A stretch of DNA of 64,000 bases from Meloidogyne chitwoodi (Eukaryota; Nematoda; Chromadorea; Rhabditida; Meloidogynidae), in NCBI GenBank assembly GCA_015183035.1, contig JACZZP010000010.1, forward strand, positions 1,116,001-1,180,000. Direction: 5' to 3'. A program made the translations under genes and the position numbers. Below, piece by piece: positions 11,337-24,357 of the stretch (within the stretch, counting starts at the first letter, position 1; each line of letters opens with the position of its first letter). The notes beneath the pieces are model-generated. The model was not told the DNA's origin and did not search any database. It worked only from the letters and a program-made list of their open reading frames with translations.

Positions 11337-13140
11337 TTAATTTAAAAAATATACTTATATTTTTACCTATTTGATAAAATTATAAATGTTTAAGAGAATT
11401 TAATAATAACAATTTTAAAAAATAATTTAAAAAATACCTAATAATAATAATAAAATATTTTTTTAAATATTTTTTAAAAAATAATTACATTTTGAAAAGA
11501 AAAAATCTTTACATATTTTGCTGATGACAGCCACAGGCAAAAGAGTGAAAAAAAACTTATTTAAAGAATTACTCTATATAAAAAAGGTGACAAATGTTGA
11601 AAATATATTTTATTAGTAAAAAAGAAAAAATAAAAAAAAAAGAAGAGAGAAGGACATTTTAAAGCTTTTTTTGTGTAAAATAATAATAATAAATAGTAGT
11701 TAGTTACTATTTTATAAATAATTCATTAGGGAGTTTTGTTAGTAAAAAGAAAGAAAATGTAAAAAAAGAGAAAAAAATAAATAAAAGAGGAAGAATGTTA
11801 GTTTGTTTTTTTGTTTTTATTTTCTTTTGTTCTTCTTTTCTTTGTTATATATTTACAAGTGTATTATTATTATTATTAATATTTTAAATATAAATATTAT
11901 TTATTTATTTATAATAAATTAATTAATTTTAATTAAAAAGGTTTTTTTATAAAATATTAAAATATATTTATTTATAAATAAAAATAAGTAAAAATAAGTA
12001 AAAAATAACAAATAAAAAATCCATTAACGTCGGTAATGCAAAAATGTAAAATTGGATAAAAAAATATATTTACAACTAAAAAATGTTTTTGGCTTCCAGC
12101 TTTCTTTTACATAATTTTTTTTTCAGTTTTTTAAAATTATTTTAGTAATAATTTTTTTTTTTATTTTTTATAAAATAATTATTACATTTATTTTTTTAAA
12201 TATAATTATTTTAAATATTTAAATTAAAAGTTTTATTTAAATTAATATTTTTTTCTTATTTTTATTTTATTTTATTTTCACACTTAATCCTCCTCTTTAT
12301 TTTATTTCAATTGGCCAATTTTTTTTTCTTAGCCTTAAGGCTTCTTTTTTTTAAATTGAGTGAAGATGGACGTTAACATAGTTTTTTATATTAAATTTTA
12401 TTTTGCTATTTATTTTCAAAGAATTTATAAAAAATTTTAAATAAAAATATTTTTCAAAATATTTTTATTTATTTGAAAATTATATTAATTTTTTAATTTA
12501 TTTTTAAATTTCAAAATAATTTAAAATATTTTTTATCTCATTTATTTATTTATTTATTTATTTATTTATTTTGTCTGAACAATAATAATTTCCTCAAATT
12601 TCGTTTTATTAAAATTTGTCTCAAATAAAAAATAAATTCTCATGCTTTTTTAATTATTTTTTTATTAAATATTTTTAATTTAATTTATCACAATTAATTA
12701 TTTATTAAAATATTTATATATCTCTATTTAAATTATTTTATTAAAAAAACATTCCCTGCTGTTATTTTTATTTTTTAAACTTTTGCAATTAATTAATTAA
12801 TATTTAAATTTTCTTTTATTTTTTTTTTCATTTTTAATATTTAAATATATTTATTTCTGTCCTTTTTTATTTTTACTAATTTTCTAGCTCCGATTTTCTG
12901 TTTTTTTTATTCAAATACTTTTTTCCTTTTCCTCTTTTACTTTTATGCATTTTTAAATAAAAGAATGAGATCAGATTTCTTTAAAGATTGGCACTTTTAT
13001 TTTATAAAAATAAATATTTTAATTATTTTAAAATCAAAAATATTTAATTAATTTGTTTTTTTTCAAATAATTAAAAATAATTTAATTTAAATTTTAGAAT
13101 ATTTATTAAATTAATTAATTAATTAATTAATTATATATTA
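11337..13140. other. 1.8-kb AT-rich intergenic region upstream of the chloride channel gene
   Basis: No ORF with protein-like composition. It holds homopolymer runs and a TTTA tetranucleotide microsatellite at about 12540-12571. A TTAA run (about 13112-13133) sits directly before the next start codon. This is presumed promoter DNA of the channel gene. Confidence 0.6.
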
Positions 13141-16100
13141 ATGTTATTATATAATAATAATCAAATAAATAATAAATTCCAAATATTTTCAACAAAAATT
13201 CCATTAAAATTAAAAAAATTTAAAATAATTTCTTTATTTTATTTTTATTTATTTTTTATATTTTATTTAATAAATTTATCTGAAGGACAAAATAATAATA
13301 ATGATGATCCTTTTAGTATTTATAATACTAAGAAAAAATTAAAAGAACAAGTAATTAATTAAATAAATTTATTTAATTAATTAATTAATTAATTAATTTT
13401 AAAGGAAATAATTCAAAAAGTTCTCAGAGATTATGGTTTTTTATAAAAATAAATAAATTTAATATTTTAATGTAGATTGGCGTGTTCGTCCTCGTGGTAA
13501 AAATGAATCTTGGCCAGGTAATTTTAAAATAAAATATTTTAAATTTTAATTTATAAGATACTGGAGGACCTGTTAATGTAACTGTTAATGTAATTATTTA
13601 ATTAAATTATTTAAAATAATTTTATTAATTAAAAAAAAAGATTTATCTTCGTTCAATATCAAAAATAGATGATGTAAATATGGAATGTTTGTTTAAATAA
13701 TTAATTAATTAATTAATTATAATTAGATAGTGCCCAATTTACATTTAGAGAAGAATGGTGGGATCCAAGATTAGCTTATAGTAGATTTGCTGATGAAGAA
13801 ACAGAAGTACCTTCATTTGTTGTGTAATAATTAATTAATTAATTAATATAAAATAATTAAATTATATTTATTTATTTTAAAGATTAGCAACAAGTGAACA
13901 ATCTGATTTAAGTCAACAAATTTGGGTATTATTTATTTTAAATATTTATTTATTTTAAATATTTATATAGATGCCTGATACTTTTTTTCAAAATGAAAAG
14001 TATTTTTAAATTAATTAATTATTATTTTATTTTTTAATTTTTAAGAGAAGCTAGAAGACATTTAATTGATAAACCAAATGTTTTAATACGTATACATCCA
14101 AATGGTCAAATACTTTATTCTGTTAGGTAATTATTTTAATTATTTTTATTTATTTATTTATTTAAAAAAAAAGACTTTCACTTGTACTTTCTTGTCCAAT
14201 GTCATTAGAATATTATCCTTTAGATAGACAAACATGTTTAATTGATTTAGCTAGTTGTATGTTTTATTTATTTATTTATTATTTAATTTAAATAAAATAA
14301 AAAAAGATGCCTATACAACTGATGATATTATTTATGTTTGGAAAAATAAAGATCCAGTACAACAAAAACAAGGTAATTATTTAAATATTTATTTATTTAA
14401 ATTAAAAATAAAAATAACTAAAGGTTTACGTCAAAGTTTACCTTCATTTGAACTTCAAGCAGTTTTAACTGATTATTGTACTAGTAATACAAATACAGGT
14501 ATTTTTTAATTTATTTATTTTTTGCTTTTATTAATATTTTTAATAAATAAATAAATATATTCGTTGCTTTTATCCTTATTTTTGCATTTTTTTGTTTTTT
14601 TTACCCTAAAATATAAATAAATTAGGTACTTATTCATGTCTTCGTACACAGGTTTTTTTTAAATTTAATTTTATAATTTTAAAAAATTATTTTTTAAGTT
14701 AATACTTAGAAGAGAATTTAGTTATTATTTATTACAAGTAAATATTTATTAATAATTATTATTTTATTATTTAAAGTTATATATTCCTTCTTGTATGTTA
14801 GTTATTGTCTCTTGGGTTTCATTTTGGCTAGATAAAGTTTTTTTTAAATTTAATTTAAAATATTATTTTTTAATTATTTTAGGATAGTGTACCTGCAAGA
14901 GTAACATTAGGAGTAACTACGTTAATTAATTAATTAATTAATTTATTTATTTATTTTTTAATTTTAATAGATTATTAACAATGACTACTCAATCTAGTGG
15001 TATTAATTCTGTAAGAAAAATATTTTTTTTAATTAAAATTAAAATATTTAGAAATTACCTCCAGTTTCCTACACAAAAGTAAAAATTAAAAAAAAATAAT
15101 TAAAAAAATATTTTATTTTTAGGCTGTGGATGTTTGGATTGGAGTTAATTTTATTTTTAATTTAAAAATATAAATATATTTAATTATTATTTAATAAAAT
15201 TATATCTCTTTTTTGTCTTATTATATTTAATTTTTAAAGGTTTGTATGGCATTTATTTTTGGTGCTTTACTTGAATTTGCACTTGTAAATTATGCAGCAA
15301 GAAAAGATATTAGTTCTACACAACAAGTATTTATTTATTTATTTATTTTTAAAATATTTAAAAATAAAGAGAATGATTAAATTACACCAACAACAATATT
15401 CTCATCATTCAAAAACATTAATAGATAATACACAACAACAACAAAAACAACAAGAAAGATCACCACCACAATTTCAATCACTTTTACATCCAATTCCTAC
15501 ATTAAATAATAATAATAATAATAGAATATTATTACAACAACAACAAAAAAGATTATCAATTTGTTTTCGGTTTTGTTGTCGTTTATTTGTTAGAAGATAT
15601 AAAGAAAGGTCAAAACGTATTGATGTTGTTTCTAGATTAGTTAATTTTAAACAAAATTAATATTTATTTATTTTCTTTAATAAAAAGGTTTTTCCAATTG
15701 GATATGCTTGTTTTAATGGTATAATTAATTTAAAAATTAAATTTAATAATTTATTATTTTTTTAAAGTTCTTTATTGGGCAGTATATTTGATGTAAATTA
15801 TTAAAAGAAATAAATATTATATCTACCGGTTATTATTTTCAAGGAAAACAACCTCTTTTCTTTTTGTTTATTGCCATTTTTAATAATTATAATTTTGTTT
15901 TTAATTCCCTGATTTTATTTTTTGTTTTATTTTTAATTTGCTGTTTATTATTATTATTTTAGCTTTATTAATAAAATATATAATATTATTTTTTAATAAT
16001 TTTGCTAATTTTTTATTTTTTGCTTATTTATTTAAAATAATTAATTTATATATTATATTTAATATTTTAATAATTTTAAGGTGAATATTCTTGTGTTCGA

Positions 16101-17301
16101 TTAAAACTTCTTTTACGTAGAGAATATAGGTTATTTTTTAAATTAATTAATAAATTATAATAATATTTATTTTAGTTATTATTTAATTCAATTATATATT
16201 CCGTGTATAATTTTATAAATAATAATATTTTTTTAATTTTTATATTTATATAAAGGTGTTATGTTGGTTGTAGTGTCTTGGGTTAAATATAATCTTTTAT
16301 AAAAATTTATTTATTTTTTAGGTCTCTTTTTGGCTTGATAAAGATGCCGGTAATTTTATTTTTATTAAATAAAATTTTAATTAATTAATTTATTTTAAGT
16401 ACCTGCAAGAGTTAGTTTGGGTGTTACAACGTAAATAATTAAAATAATAATAATTATTATTATTAAATATATTAAATATATTTTAGTTTGTTAACAATGA
16501 CTACACAAGCATCAGGAATTAATTCTGTATATTTTTATAATTTTAAATATAAAATCTTTATTTTTATAGAAATTACCACCTGTCAGTTATATTAAAGTAA
16601 ATCTTAAAATAATAATAATAAATAAATATTATTTTTAATTTTGAAAGGCAGTAGATGTTTGGATTGGTGCTTGTTTAGCATTTATTTTTGCTGCTTTATT
16701 AGAATATGCTTTAGTAAATTATTATGGACGTAGAGAATTTTTAAATGTTGAAAAAAAAGGAAAAAGATTTGGAAGATTAAGTATGTCATATCAACAGGTA
16801 AATTAATTAATTAAAATTAATTAATTTTAAATAAAATAAAAAGGAATGTTTATGTCCACCACCACCATCACAACAACAATTATTATTATTATCTCCTCCA
16901 AATATTTATCATCCAGATTTTTTTGCACCAAAAACATCATCTATAGTAATTAATTAATTTAACTTTATATATTTATTTATATTTTTATTTTTTTTTTGCT
17001 TTCAATATGTGCTGATTCAAATAATAATAAAACACCTTTAAATTTGGAAAATAATAATTTTTATCCAAAAAGAAGACTAAAAAGAATAACAAGATTTGAA
17101 TTAATAATTAAAAGATTAAAATATTTATTTGGTTCTAATGTTGATTTATCTAAACGTGTTGATTTTATTAGTAGAATTACTTTTCCAACACTTTATACTG
17201 GATTTTTAAGTAAGCTAAATTAATTTAATTTTTAAATATTTTTTTAAGTTTTTTATTATCTTCGTTTTGTTATGTTTCAATCAACTGAAGGATTTAAATA
17301 A
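13141..17301 (+). CDS. avr-14: Glutamate-gated chloride channel, AVR-14 type, with two alternative 3' channel cassettes
   Basis: Cys-loop pentameric chloride channel of nematode neurons, a known ivermectin target family. The ATG at 13141 is followed by a hydrophobic leader, then the ligand-binding domain: [58 protein letters not shown], the Cys-loop [18 protein letters not shown] and a second Cys pair ending CLRT or CVRL. The shared part ends at 14498. Two downstream cassettes (14626-15796 and 16081-17301) each supply M1-M4 and a stop, and both splice in phase to the same donor. Both contain the PAR motif before M2 and TLLTMTTQ-type M2, as in anion channels. C. elegans avr-14 likewise makes two subunits with a common N-terminus and different channel parts, which is why I assign this name. 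About 18 introns are mostly 35-70 nt. Confidence 0.9.
14626..15796 (+). other. avr-14 channel cassette A (M1-M4)
   Basis: Begins at acceptor AATTAG|GTACTTATTC and reads GTYSCLRTQ, then [20 protein letters not shown] (M1), [17 protein letters not shown] (M2), [23 protein letters not shown] (M3), a Gln/Asn-rich M3-M4 loop (HQQQYSHH...), a basic stretch and M4 [18 protein letters not shown] with stop at 15794-15796. It is the closer match to typical GluCl subunits. Confidence 0.85.
16081..17301 (+). other. avr-14 channel cassette B (M1-M4)
   Basis: Begins at acceptor TTTTAAG|GTGAATATTC and reads [18 protein letters not shown]1 [19 protein letters not shown]2 [18 protein letters not shown]3 [20 protein letters not shown], a loop with a Pro-rich segment (CPPPPSQQQ), and M4 ending [11 protein letters not shown] with TAA at 17299-17301. 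It has no ligand-binding domain of its own. Its first codon phase is identical to cassette A, so it can only make sense as an alternative end of the upstream gene. Confidence 0.85.
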
Positions 17302-17510
17302 TAATTTATTTTTTTATATATAAATATATTTGTTTGTTTTTTTTAATCTCAGGATAAATTAAATATTAGAGCAACTTAACCACAGGATGTAAAAATTTAG
17401 ATCCTATACCTACTCAATAAGCTCTTTCGAATGTATAAGTTTTGCCAAAATCGGTGAGTGGCATGTTGTGACGTTCCCTTGTTAGTTAGAATATTAAAAA
17501 ATTACAAAAT

Positions 17511-20336
17511 TTATTTATCTTTAGAATTATTATTTTTTTCTTCTTCAATTTCCTTTTTTACTAAAACTTTATTATTATTATTCTCTTCTTTATTTTCCTT
17601 CTTCTTCTTCTTTAAAAATTCATTTAATTCTCCCTTTTTCTTTAATTCATTTAATTTATTCATATTAATACGTGAAATAAGTAATTTATTATATAACTGA
17701 ATTATACGAGCTTTTGATCTTTTAGGAAATATATATCCCATTATTACGAGAAGTACAAAACGTTGAACAACAAAATTAAAAAATACCTAAATAAATTATT
17801 TAAATTATTTTTTTAAATTAACCTGTAATAAAAGAATAAACAAAACAGGTATAAAAATATATAAAATATTAAATGACCAATCAGGTTTTGAAGAAGTATT
17901 TTTAAGACATTTTTCATTTGTAAGTTCTTCTTTTAAATAACCCGTATAATTAAAATTAAGAATCTAAAAATTATTATAATAATATAATTAAATAAATAAA
18001 TATATAAATATACTTCTTTAAGTAAATTAGCTACAACACCCTCTCCATCAACTTTAATTTTTAAATGAGAATAACTTGTTTGATTACTAAGCATTTTTCC
18101 ATGTTCAATTACCTTAAATTATTTTATTTATTTTTATTAAATTACTGTTTAGTATTTACAATTTCTAACATTCGATTAAAATAATAATCTAACATAATAA
18201 TTACAAATACAACAAATAATAATAAAATCCATTGAATAAATGATTTTATCATTTTTCGATATTCATCTGATTGAGGTAATCTTAAAAATTAAAATTTTTA
18301 ATTTATTTTAATTTATTTTAATTTATTTACCCAAAAGGGCTAATAATATGATTAAATTTAATTTCTTCTTTTCTTAAAGGCCTTAAAAAAGTTTTTCCTT
18401 CTTTTTCTCTTTTTGAATCAATATGCCTAAAAATATATTTTATTTTTTTAATTTAAAATTATTTTTAAAAAACCAAAAGTATGGAGTAGTAAAATAATTT
18501 TTATAATTAATATCATTTAAATATTTCATAATAATTAATATACAATTTTTAAATACAAAATAAGTAAACATAATTATCAAAAAAGTAAAAATTTTGTCAA
18601 AAGCATCCAAAACGATCTAAATAAATATTTAAATATTTTAAAATTATAATAAATAAAAATATTAAATTTACCTTATAATATTCAAAATCATGAATCATTT
18701 CAGTTTTTAATTGATTAACAGAATAACCTTGTTCTAATTCAGGAGCTTCTACAGCAATAAAATGTAACTAAAATTTAAACAAAAATTAATTTATAAATAT
18801 ATTTAAAAATATATTTTACATTGAGATGTAATTGATGTTTAATAGTATTGCTAACATTTTGTAATCCAGACATTTCATTATCTAATTCCGAAGAAAATAA
18901 AGTTTCATGAGTACCACGAGCAGCATCTTGTGACTGACCGAGTTCACAATATTTATAAGACATTTTTTTGAAATTATCAGGCTATTTTAAAATAAGTAAA
19001 AATTAGTTATTATTTAATAAAAATATTATACTTTACAAAGAGTAAGTGAATTCATTGCAGAACAAGTAAAATAATGAATTGGAAAAGGTATTGTATCATA
19101 ACAAAGACTCTATAAAATATTTTTTAATATTAAAATAATAATAAAATTATTACTTGTGATTCCTCAAATTTTTTATGACAAGAAGTAACAGAACTTGCAA
19201 ACATTAATTTACAACGCTTCATAAATCTACTAAAAATAGCCCTTGTTAACTTAGATTTGAGACGTTTCATTACAGGCTCGGCAACTCTGTCCATTTTTGT
19301 TTGATCACCTTCAGAATTATCTCCATCATAAGATTTTAATTTTCTTGAAGCAAGTGCCTAAAAAAAAATTAATTTTTTTAATTTAAAAAATATTTAAAAA
19401 CCTCAGCAGTATCAATAATAGAAGCCAAATGTTTGTCATCTTCTGTTTTGTCAGGATCAATTTCTCCATCATAGGGCTGCACCAATGAATTCATCATTTT
19501 AACAACTTTATTGCCAATTGTAGTTGCATTTCCTAAAAATTTCAGATTTTTTTAATATTAGAGGATTTCATTTAAAATTTTTTTAATTTTGGATTTTTTA
19601 ATATTTTGACTAATAAATAATTAAGGGTCAGAAAGATTATTACCATAAAAACATAAAATATTTATATATAATTAATTTACCAAAATGTTTTTCAAAAAGC
19701 ATTTCTAAAGGTCCTGCTTGAATTTCCATTCGACGTTTAGCAACACGTGCTTGAAGTTCCAAATGGCAAAGTGTAATTTTTGTTGAATGACCAAAATTTC
19801 GCATAATATTTTGAATAGGGCCAATTCTTAAATTCTCCATAACATAAATTGAAATTACTCCTTGACCAGAACTACTTAATCCTGAGAGAATAGCAAAAAT
19901 AATTGAACAACGAATTAACTAAAAATATTTTATTATTATTTTTAAATTTAAAAAAAACTTAACAGAATTTAAAGAAAAAGAAAGTGCTGCAAAACAAATC
20001 AAAAAATATTTCACCAATAAAGCCCATATGTGAGGTATAAATCTTGTATCTGCTGCAAAATTAATTTTATACCAAGCCAATTCATAAACAAGTTTAGAGA
20101 GAATACATCCAAATGGAAAATTGTAAACAAAGCGAATAACACGGTAATCACTTGTACCACTAAAAAAATTAAAATACTTTTTACAATATTTAAAAAAACC
20201 TGTAAAGAAGAATATCAAAAACTCTGGAACGTCCTTCATTAATTTTCTTTTCACGATGAGGTTCTACAAATACTAAATTAAATAAACCATCTTCATTATA
20301 AGTTTCCCAAAGACTTCTTTGCTTTTTTAATACCAT
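17511..20336 (-). CDS. DC-STAMP-domain multipass membrane protein (SPE-42/SPE-49/Sneaky/DCST family)
   Basis: Sperm membrane protein family needed for sperm-egg interaction in worms and flies. The ATG at 20336 gives MVLKKQRSLWETYNEDG. An N-terminal block with several hydrophobic segments follows. The family hallmark GPIQNIMRNFGHSTKITLC HLELQ is at about 19820-19750, and a long Cys-containing extracellular part (KRCKLMFASSVTSCHKKF, HYFTCSAMNSLTLC) comes next. Further TM segments follow (SFIQWILLLFVVFVIIML; NILYIFIPVLFILLLQ). The end FPKRSKARIIQLYNKLL resembles DCST C-terminal regions. The chain stops at 17513-17511 after a Lys/Asn-rich tail. I see no C-terminal RING-like cysteine cluster, which SPE-42/DCST1 has, so it may be a RING-less paralogue or a lineage loss. 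About 13 short introns. Confidence 0.75.
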
Positions 20337-20479
20337 TTTTAAATATAAAATTAAAAAATTAGCAAAAAATAGAAGCAAAACAATATTTAAAATGTTATAA
20401 AATTACTAAAAACTATGTTCAAATAATTAGTTAAAATATTTTATTAGCAAATTTAAACGATAAAATGAATTTTTATTCT

Positions 20480-22831
20480 TTAAAGTAAATTACAAGAATC
20501 TAAAAATAATCCCCAACTAGAAAATGGTTCAACTTCATCATCATTATCTTCTTTATCATTTGTAGTTTGTGTAGTAGTAATACTTTCATGTATTAAATTG
20601 GCCCTTCCTGATGGATCTTCATTTTCCTGCCATTTTGGAATCCATTTTAGAACCTATAAAAATATTATGAATAATCGTATTATTTTTTAAATTTTACAGT
20701 TTTTGATGCTGCTTCACTTGGAAAATATTTATGGAATATTTTTCGAATATAAAAAGCCTTAAATGGAAAAGAAAATAGTAAAATAAATTTAAAGTATTTT
20801 CCCTTTACCTCTTTAGTAGTTGGTGTATTATGAGGAAATAGAAAAGTTGCATTACTCATCTAAAAAATTTTTAATAAATAATTATTTTAAATATTTTTAA
20901 CCTCTTCATCACTTATCTGATCTTCACAAAAAGTTTTCAATTGGTCAATCCATCCATATCCAACACCATCAGAAAATTGTTCCTTTTGACGCCAAAGAAT
21001 CTCATCAGGCAAAAATGGATCTTCCTACAAAAGAAAATATAATACAAATTTTAAAATTAAAAGAAAACCTCTCTTTCAAAAGCTTTTCTCAAAATCCACT
21101 TTTCAATAGGTCTTTCACCTCTTCCAGGCTCTTTTTTAGGTCTTTTATATTCTGGATGTATATTCATTGCCAATTGAAGGAAATTTTTATCCAAAAAAGG
21201 AACACGCACTTCCAATGAATGTGCCATACAAGATTTATCAGCTCTAAGGCAATCTGCTGTAGAAAGTAAATTAACTCGGCGAATTGTTTCTTTTTGAAAT
21301 TCCTCATCATTAGGTGCATTGTGAAAACTTTTAAAAAATGAAAACTTGAAAGAAAAAATAAATGAAACAAACTATAAATATCCGCCAAAAATTTCATCAG
21401 CACCCTCACCAGAAAGAACTACTTTAATACCCAACTCAGTTATTTTCTTTGAAAGAAAATACATAGGTGTAGATGCTCGAACAGAAGTAACATCTTTAAA
21501 AGAAAATTTCAAAAAATATTTAAAATTAAACCATATGTCTCCAAATGCCAAATCAATTTATCTATTGCGGCTATACCTTCCTAAATAATTGCTTTTTTAA
21601 ATATAGTCAAAAATGTTTTTTTACTCGCCTCAACACTGAAATAGCACTCATGATGTTCTGTTCCAAGAATGGAAGCCAATTTTCGAGACTTAAAAGAAAA
21701 CAAAAATAATTTTTATTTAAATCAAACAAAAAACAAACCGCAACTAAATCAGGAGCATTCGAATCTAATCCAATTGAAAAAGAACGAAGTTTGTGTCCAA
21801 TATTGTCAAGGCCATGCATTTTTCTTACAGCAATTGCACTAACTAATGAAGAATCTAATCCACCAGATAGAAGAACACCAATAGGTGCATCACTCATTAA
21901 ACGCTTTTCTGTTGCTTGAATAAGATAATTACGAATGTCAAGTAAATCAATTGGATTGGTTGCTAATTCCCAATTAAACCAAGTTGGCTAGAAAATAATT
22001 TTTAAGAAAATAACTAAATAAAAACGCTCACAGTGTAATATTGTACAAAGCCTTCTTTTTGTGTAAAAAAGTGACCAGGTGGAAACGCAAATACTTCAAC
22101 ACAGTTATCTTCAATTGCTTTAAGTTCACTACTATAATTTTAAATAAAAAATAAATGATTCATAAAAATATTTACCTAAAAAATTTTCGTCCATCAGAAT
22201 CAGTTCCCCAATAAAGTTGTTTTACTCCTATTGGATCTCTTGCAACCATAAATTCATCATCATAAATTAAAGAAAATGCAAAAACTCCATCCAAGGTTAA
22301 ACAAATTTCCTTTTCAAATCCTTCATTGTTACGAAGTTTTTCATAAAGACTTTAATAAATTATAAAAAATTTAATTATAAAATTTTTAAAAATTACGCAA
22401 TAATTGATTCAGAATCACAATTTGTTCGAAATTTAAAGTCAATAAGCTCATTTTTACGCAAAGATTCATGATTGTAAATTTCACCATTATGTATGACCTT
22501 TAAAATATTTTTTATTTATATTTTTGGCAAAATGTTTAGCAATTTTTAAATATAAGATTTATTTACTTGATGATTAGGCTCACTTCCTTGTATTGGTTGT
22601 ACACATCCCAAATCCACAATTGCTAAACGTTCATGTGCCAAAATATTACCATTGTGAGGATGTTGATAAAACCCATGGAAATCAGGACCTAAAAAATATA
22701 AAATAAAATATTAAATTAATTTAAAAAATAAATAAACCTCTATGTCTTTGTATAGAAGAAAGCTCTTTTGCTTTTTCAGCTGAAAATTTAGAACAACCTC
22801 TAGGATGAAATATTGCAAAGATTCCACACAT
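20480..22831 (-). CDS. asns: Asparagine synthetase (glutamine-hydrolysing)
   Basis: Makes asparagine from aspartate, glutamine and ATP in the cytosol. The ATG at 22831 reads [16 protein letters not shown]. Cys2 is the class II glutamine amidotransferase nucleophile, followed by [27 protein letters not shown] and [11 protein letters not shown]. The synthetase half has the ATP-pyrophosphatase loop [14 protein letters not shown] (about 21875-21835), [44 protein letters not shown] and a C-terminus ending DSCNLL, stop 20482-20480. Length near 590 residues fits the animal enzyme. Introns are short, and all key residues that I can see are intact. The C-terminal tail is acidic and variable ([13 protein letters not shown]). 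Confidence 0.95.
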
Positions 22832-23541
22832 TTTTATTAAAAGAATTAAAATTTAATAATTTATCAATAAGATTAAATTAAAATTGAAAATGTTAATAAA
22901 TTAAAAAATAATAATAAAAATGTTTAATTAAAAAATATTAATTAAATTTTAAAAAATAATTATTAAAAAATGAATGCAATATTTTTATATTATTTAAGTA
23001 AATGAATGATTTTTTAAAAAGAGAATTGCATCATTCTATTTAATTTGAAAGGCGGTACTTTTTACTAAATATATTTGTAGATAAATATGAAAAAAACTAT
23101 TTAATTAAAAATGAACGGCTGGTGATGAATAATGAAGAAAATATTAAAAATAGAGAAAAAGAGCTAACAAAACAAATAAAAGGAAGAGAAAATTATTTTA
23201 GAGATATTTAAATAAATAAATTAAATAATATTGAAAAGATTAATTTTAATTTTTTATAATTTTTGTTATTAATTTAAAAATTTAAATTTTTATTGAAAAT
23301 AATATTATTTTAAGTTTAGTAATATTTATAACTTATAAATATCAAAAGAAGAATTTCTGTTATATTTTATTTCAAATTTTTTAAATTTTAAAATATAATT
23401 TAATATTTAATTTAAATTTTTAATAATACATTAATTATATATTTTTATTTTTATATAAAATCCACAAATTAATAATAATAATTTATTTTATTAAAAAAAA
23501 AAATTAAAATATTTTAAAAATTATTTATTCTTATTATATAA
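22832..23541. other. Intergenic region upstream of asparagine synthetase
   Basis: AT-rich with no protein-like ORF. It should contain the asns promoter, reading leftward. A GC-richer patch near 23050 (GAAAGGCGGTACTT) and another near 23113 (GAACGGCTGGTGATG) have no clear meaning. Confidence 0.5.
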
Positions 23542-23916
23542 TTAAATTATTTGTAATTCATCAATCCATACAAAACCAAAAAGTATTAAAAGTAAAATAA
23601 TTGGTATTAATCCAATAACAAAAAAACAAAATTGAATGCGAGGAGCTATAAAACAAATTGATATAAATTTTTTATTTGTACAACTTTTAAATAATTTAAA
23701 AATAAATTTTTTTTTATATAATTATGGAAATAATAATTTTTTAATAAAAATAATTTTATTTAATTTCTTACATTTTGGCCAACAATAAAAATAATTTTTA
23801 TTATTAATTTGATGAGAACAAGTACGTGGAATTGTATTCAATTCTAAAATTTTACGAATATTTTCTGAATTAATATTTTGATTAAGAACTAATGGTAAAG
23901 GTATAGGATCTGACAT
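23542..23916 (-). CDS. Small single-TM protein (82 aa), two exons, unrecognised
   Basis: The first exon, 23916-23772, reads MSDPIPLPLVLNQNINSE through TCSHQINNKNYFYCWPK. It ends at a GTAAG donor, and the acceptor TTTTATAG at 23651-23646 rejoins in frame to PRIQFCFFVIGLIPIILLLI and FGFVWIDELQII, stop 23544-23542. The product would be 82 residues with a short N-terminal domain holding two Cys and a C-terminal TM segment with few residues after it (tail-anchored type). The frame-preserving junction and textbook splice sites support a real gene. No family is recognised. Confidence 0.55.
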
Positions 23917-24357
23917 TATTAGAGTAATAAATATATTAATAAATAATAATAATTATTATTATTTTAAATATTTGTTATTTATATAAAATAAATATTTTTT
24001 ATAAAAATAAACTTATGTACAAGTAATAAATATAATTATATTTATTATTAAAAAATCAGTCGCGAATCATTTCTATGATTCTTAAGTTAAGTATTAATTA
24101 TTATTATTATATTTTTATTTTATTTTTTAAAAGGAATACAATAAAGAAATTTAAATAAAAATAAATATTTAATTTAAAAATTAATTTTTTTAACTAAATT
24201 TAAAAAATATATTTACTATAAAAAGAAAAAAAATTAATAAACTTTAAAAATTCTCTCAACATAATTTTCATTATGTTAGGTTTGCTTTTTAATTTATTTT
24301 TTTAATTAAAAATTTAATTTTTATTTATTTTTAGTAACAACAATTACTCCAACAACA
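23917..24357. other. Divergent intergenic region between two small membrane-protein genes
   Basis: AT-rich, with a short conserved-looking patch CAGTCGCGAATCATTTC at 24057-24073. A TTTATTTTTAG acceptor at about 24334 lies 24 bases before the next ATG, compatible with trans-splicing. Confidence 0.45.

Noticed and set aside
12540..12572. TTTA array as a functional element or telomere-like repeat
   Set aside because: A plain tetranucleotide microsatellite in A/T-rich DNA. No nematode telomere motif (TTAGGC array) is seen in the window.
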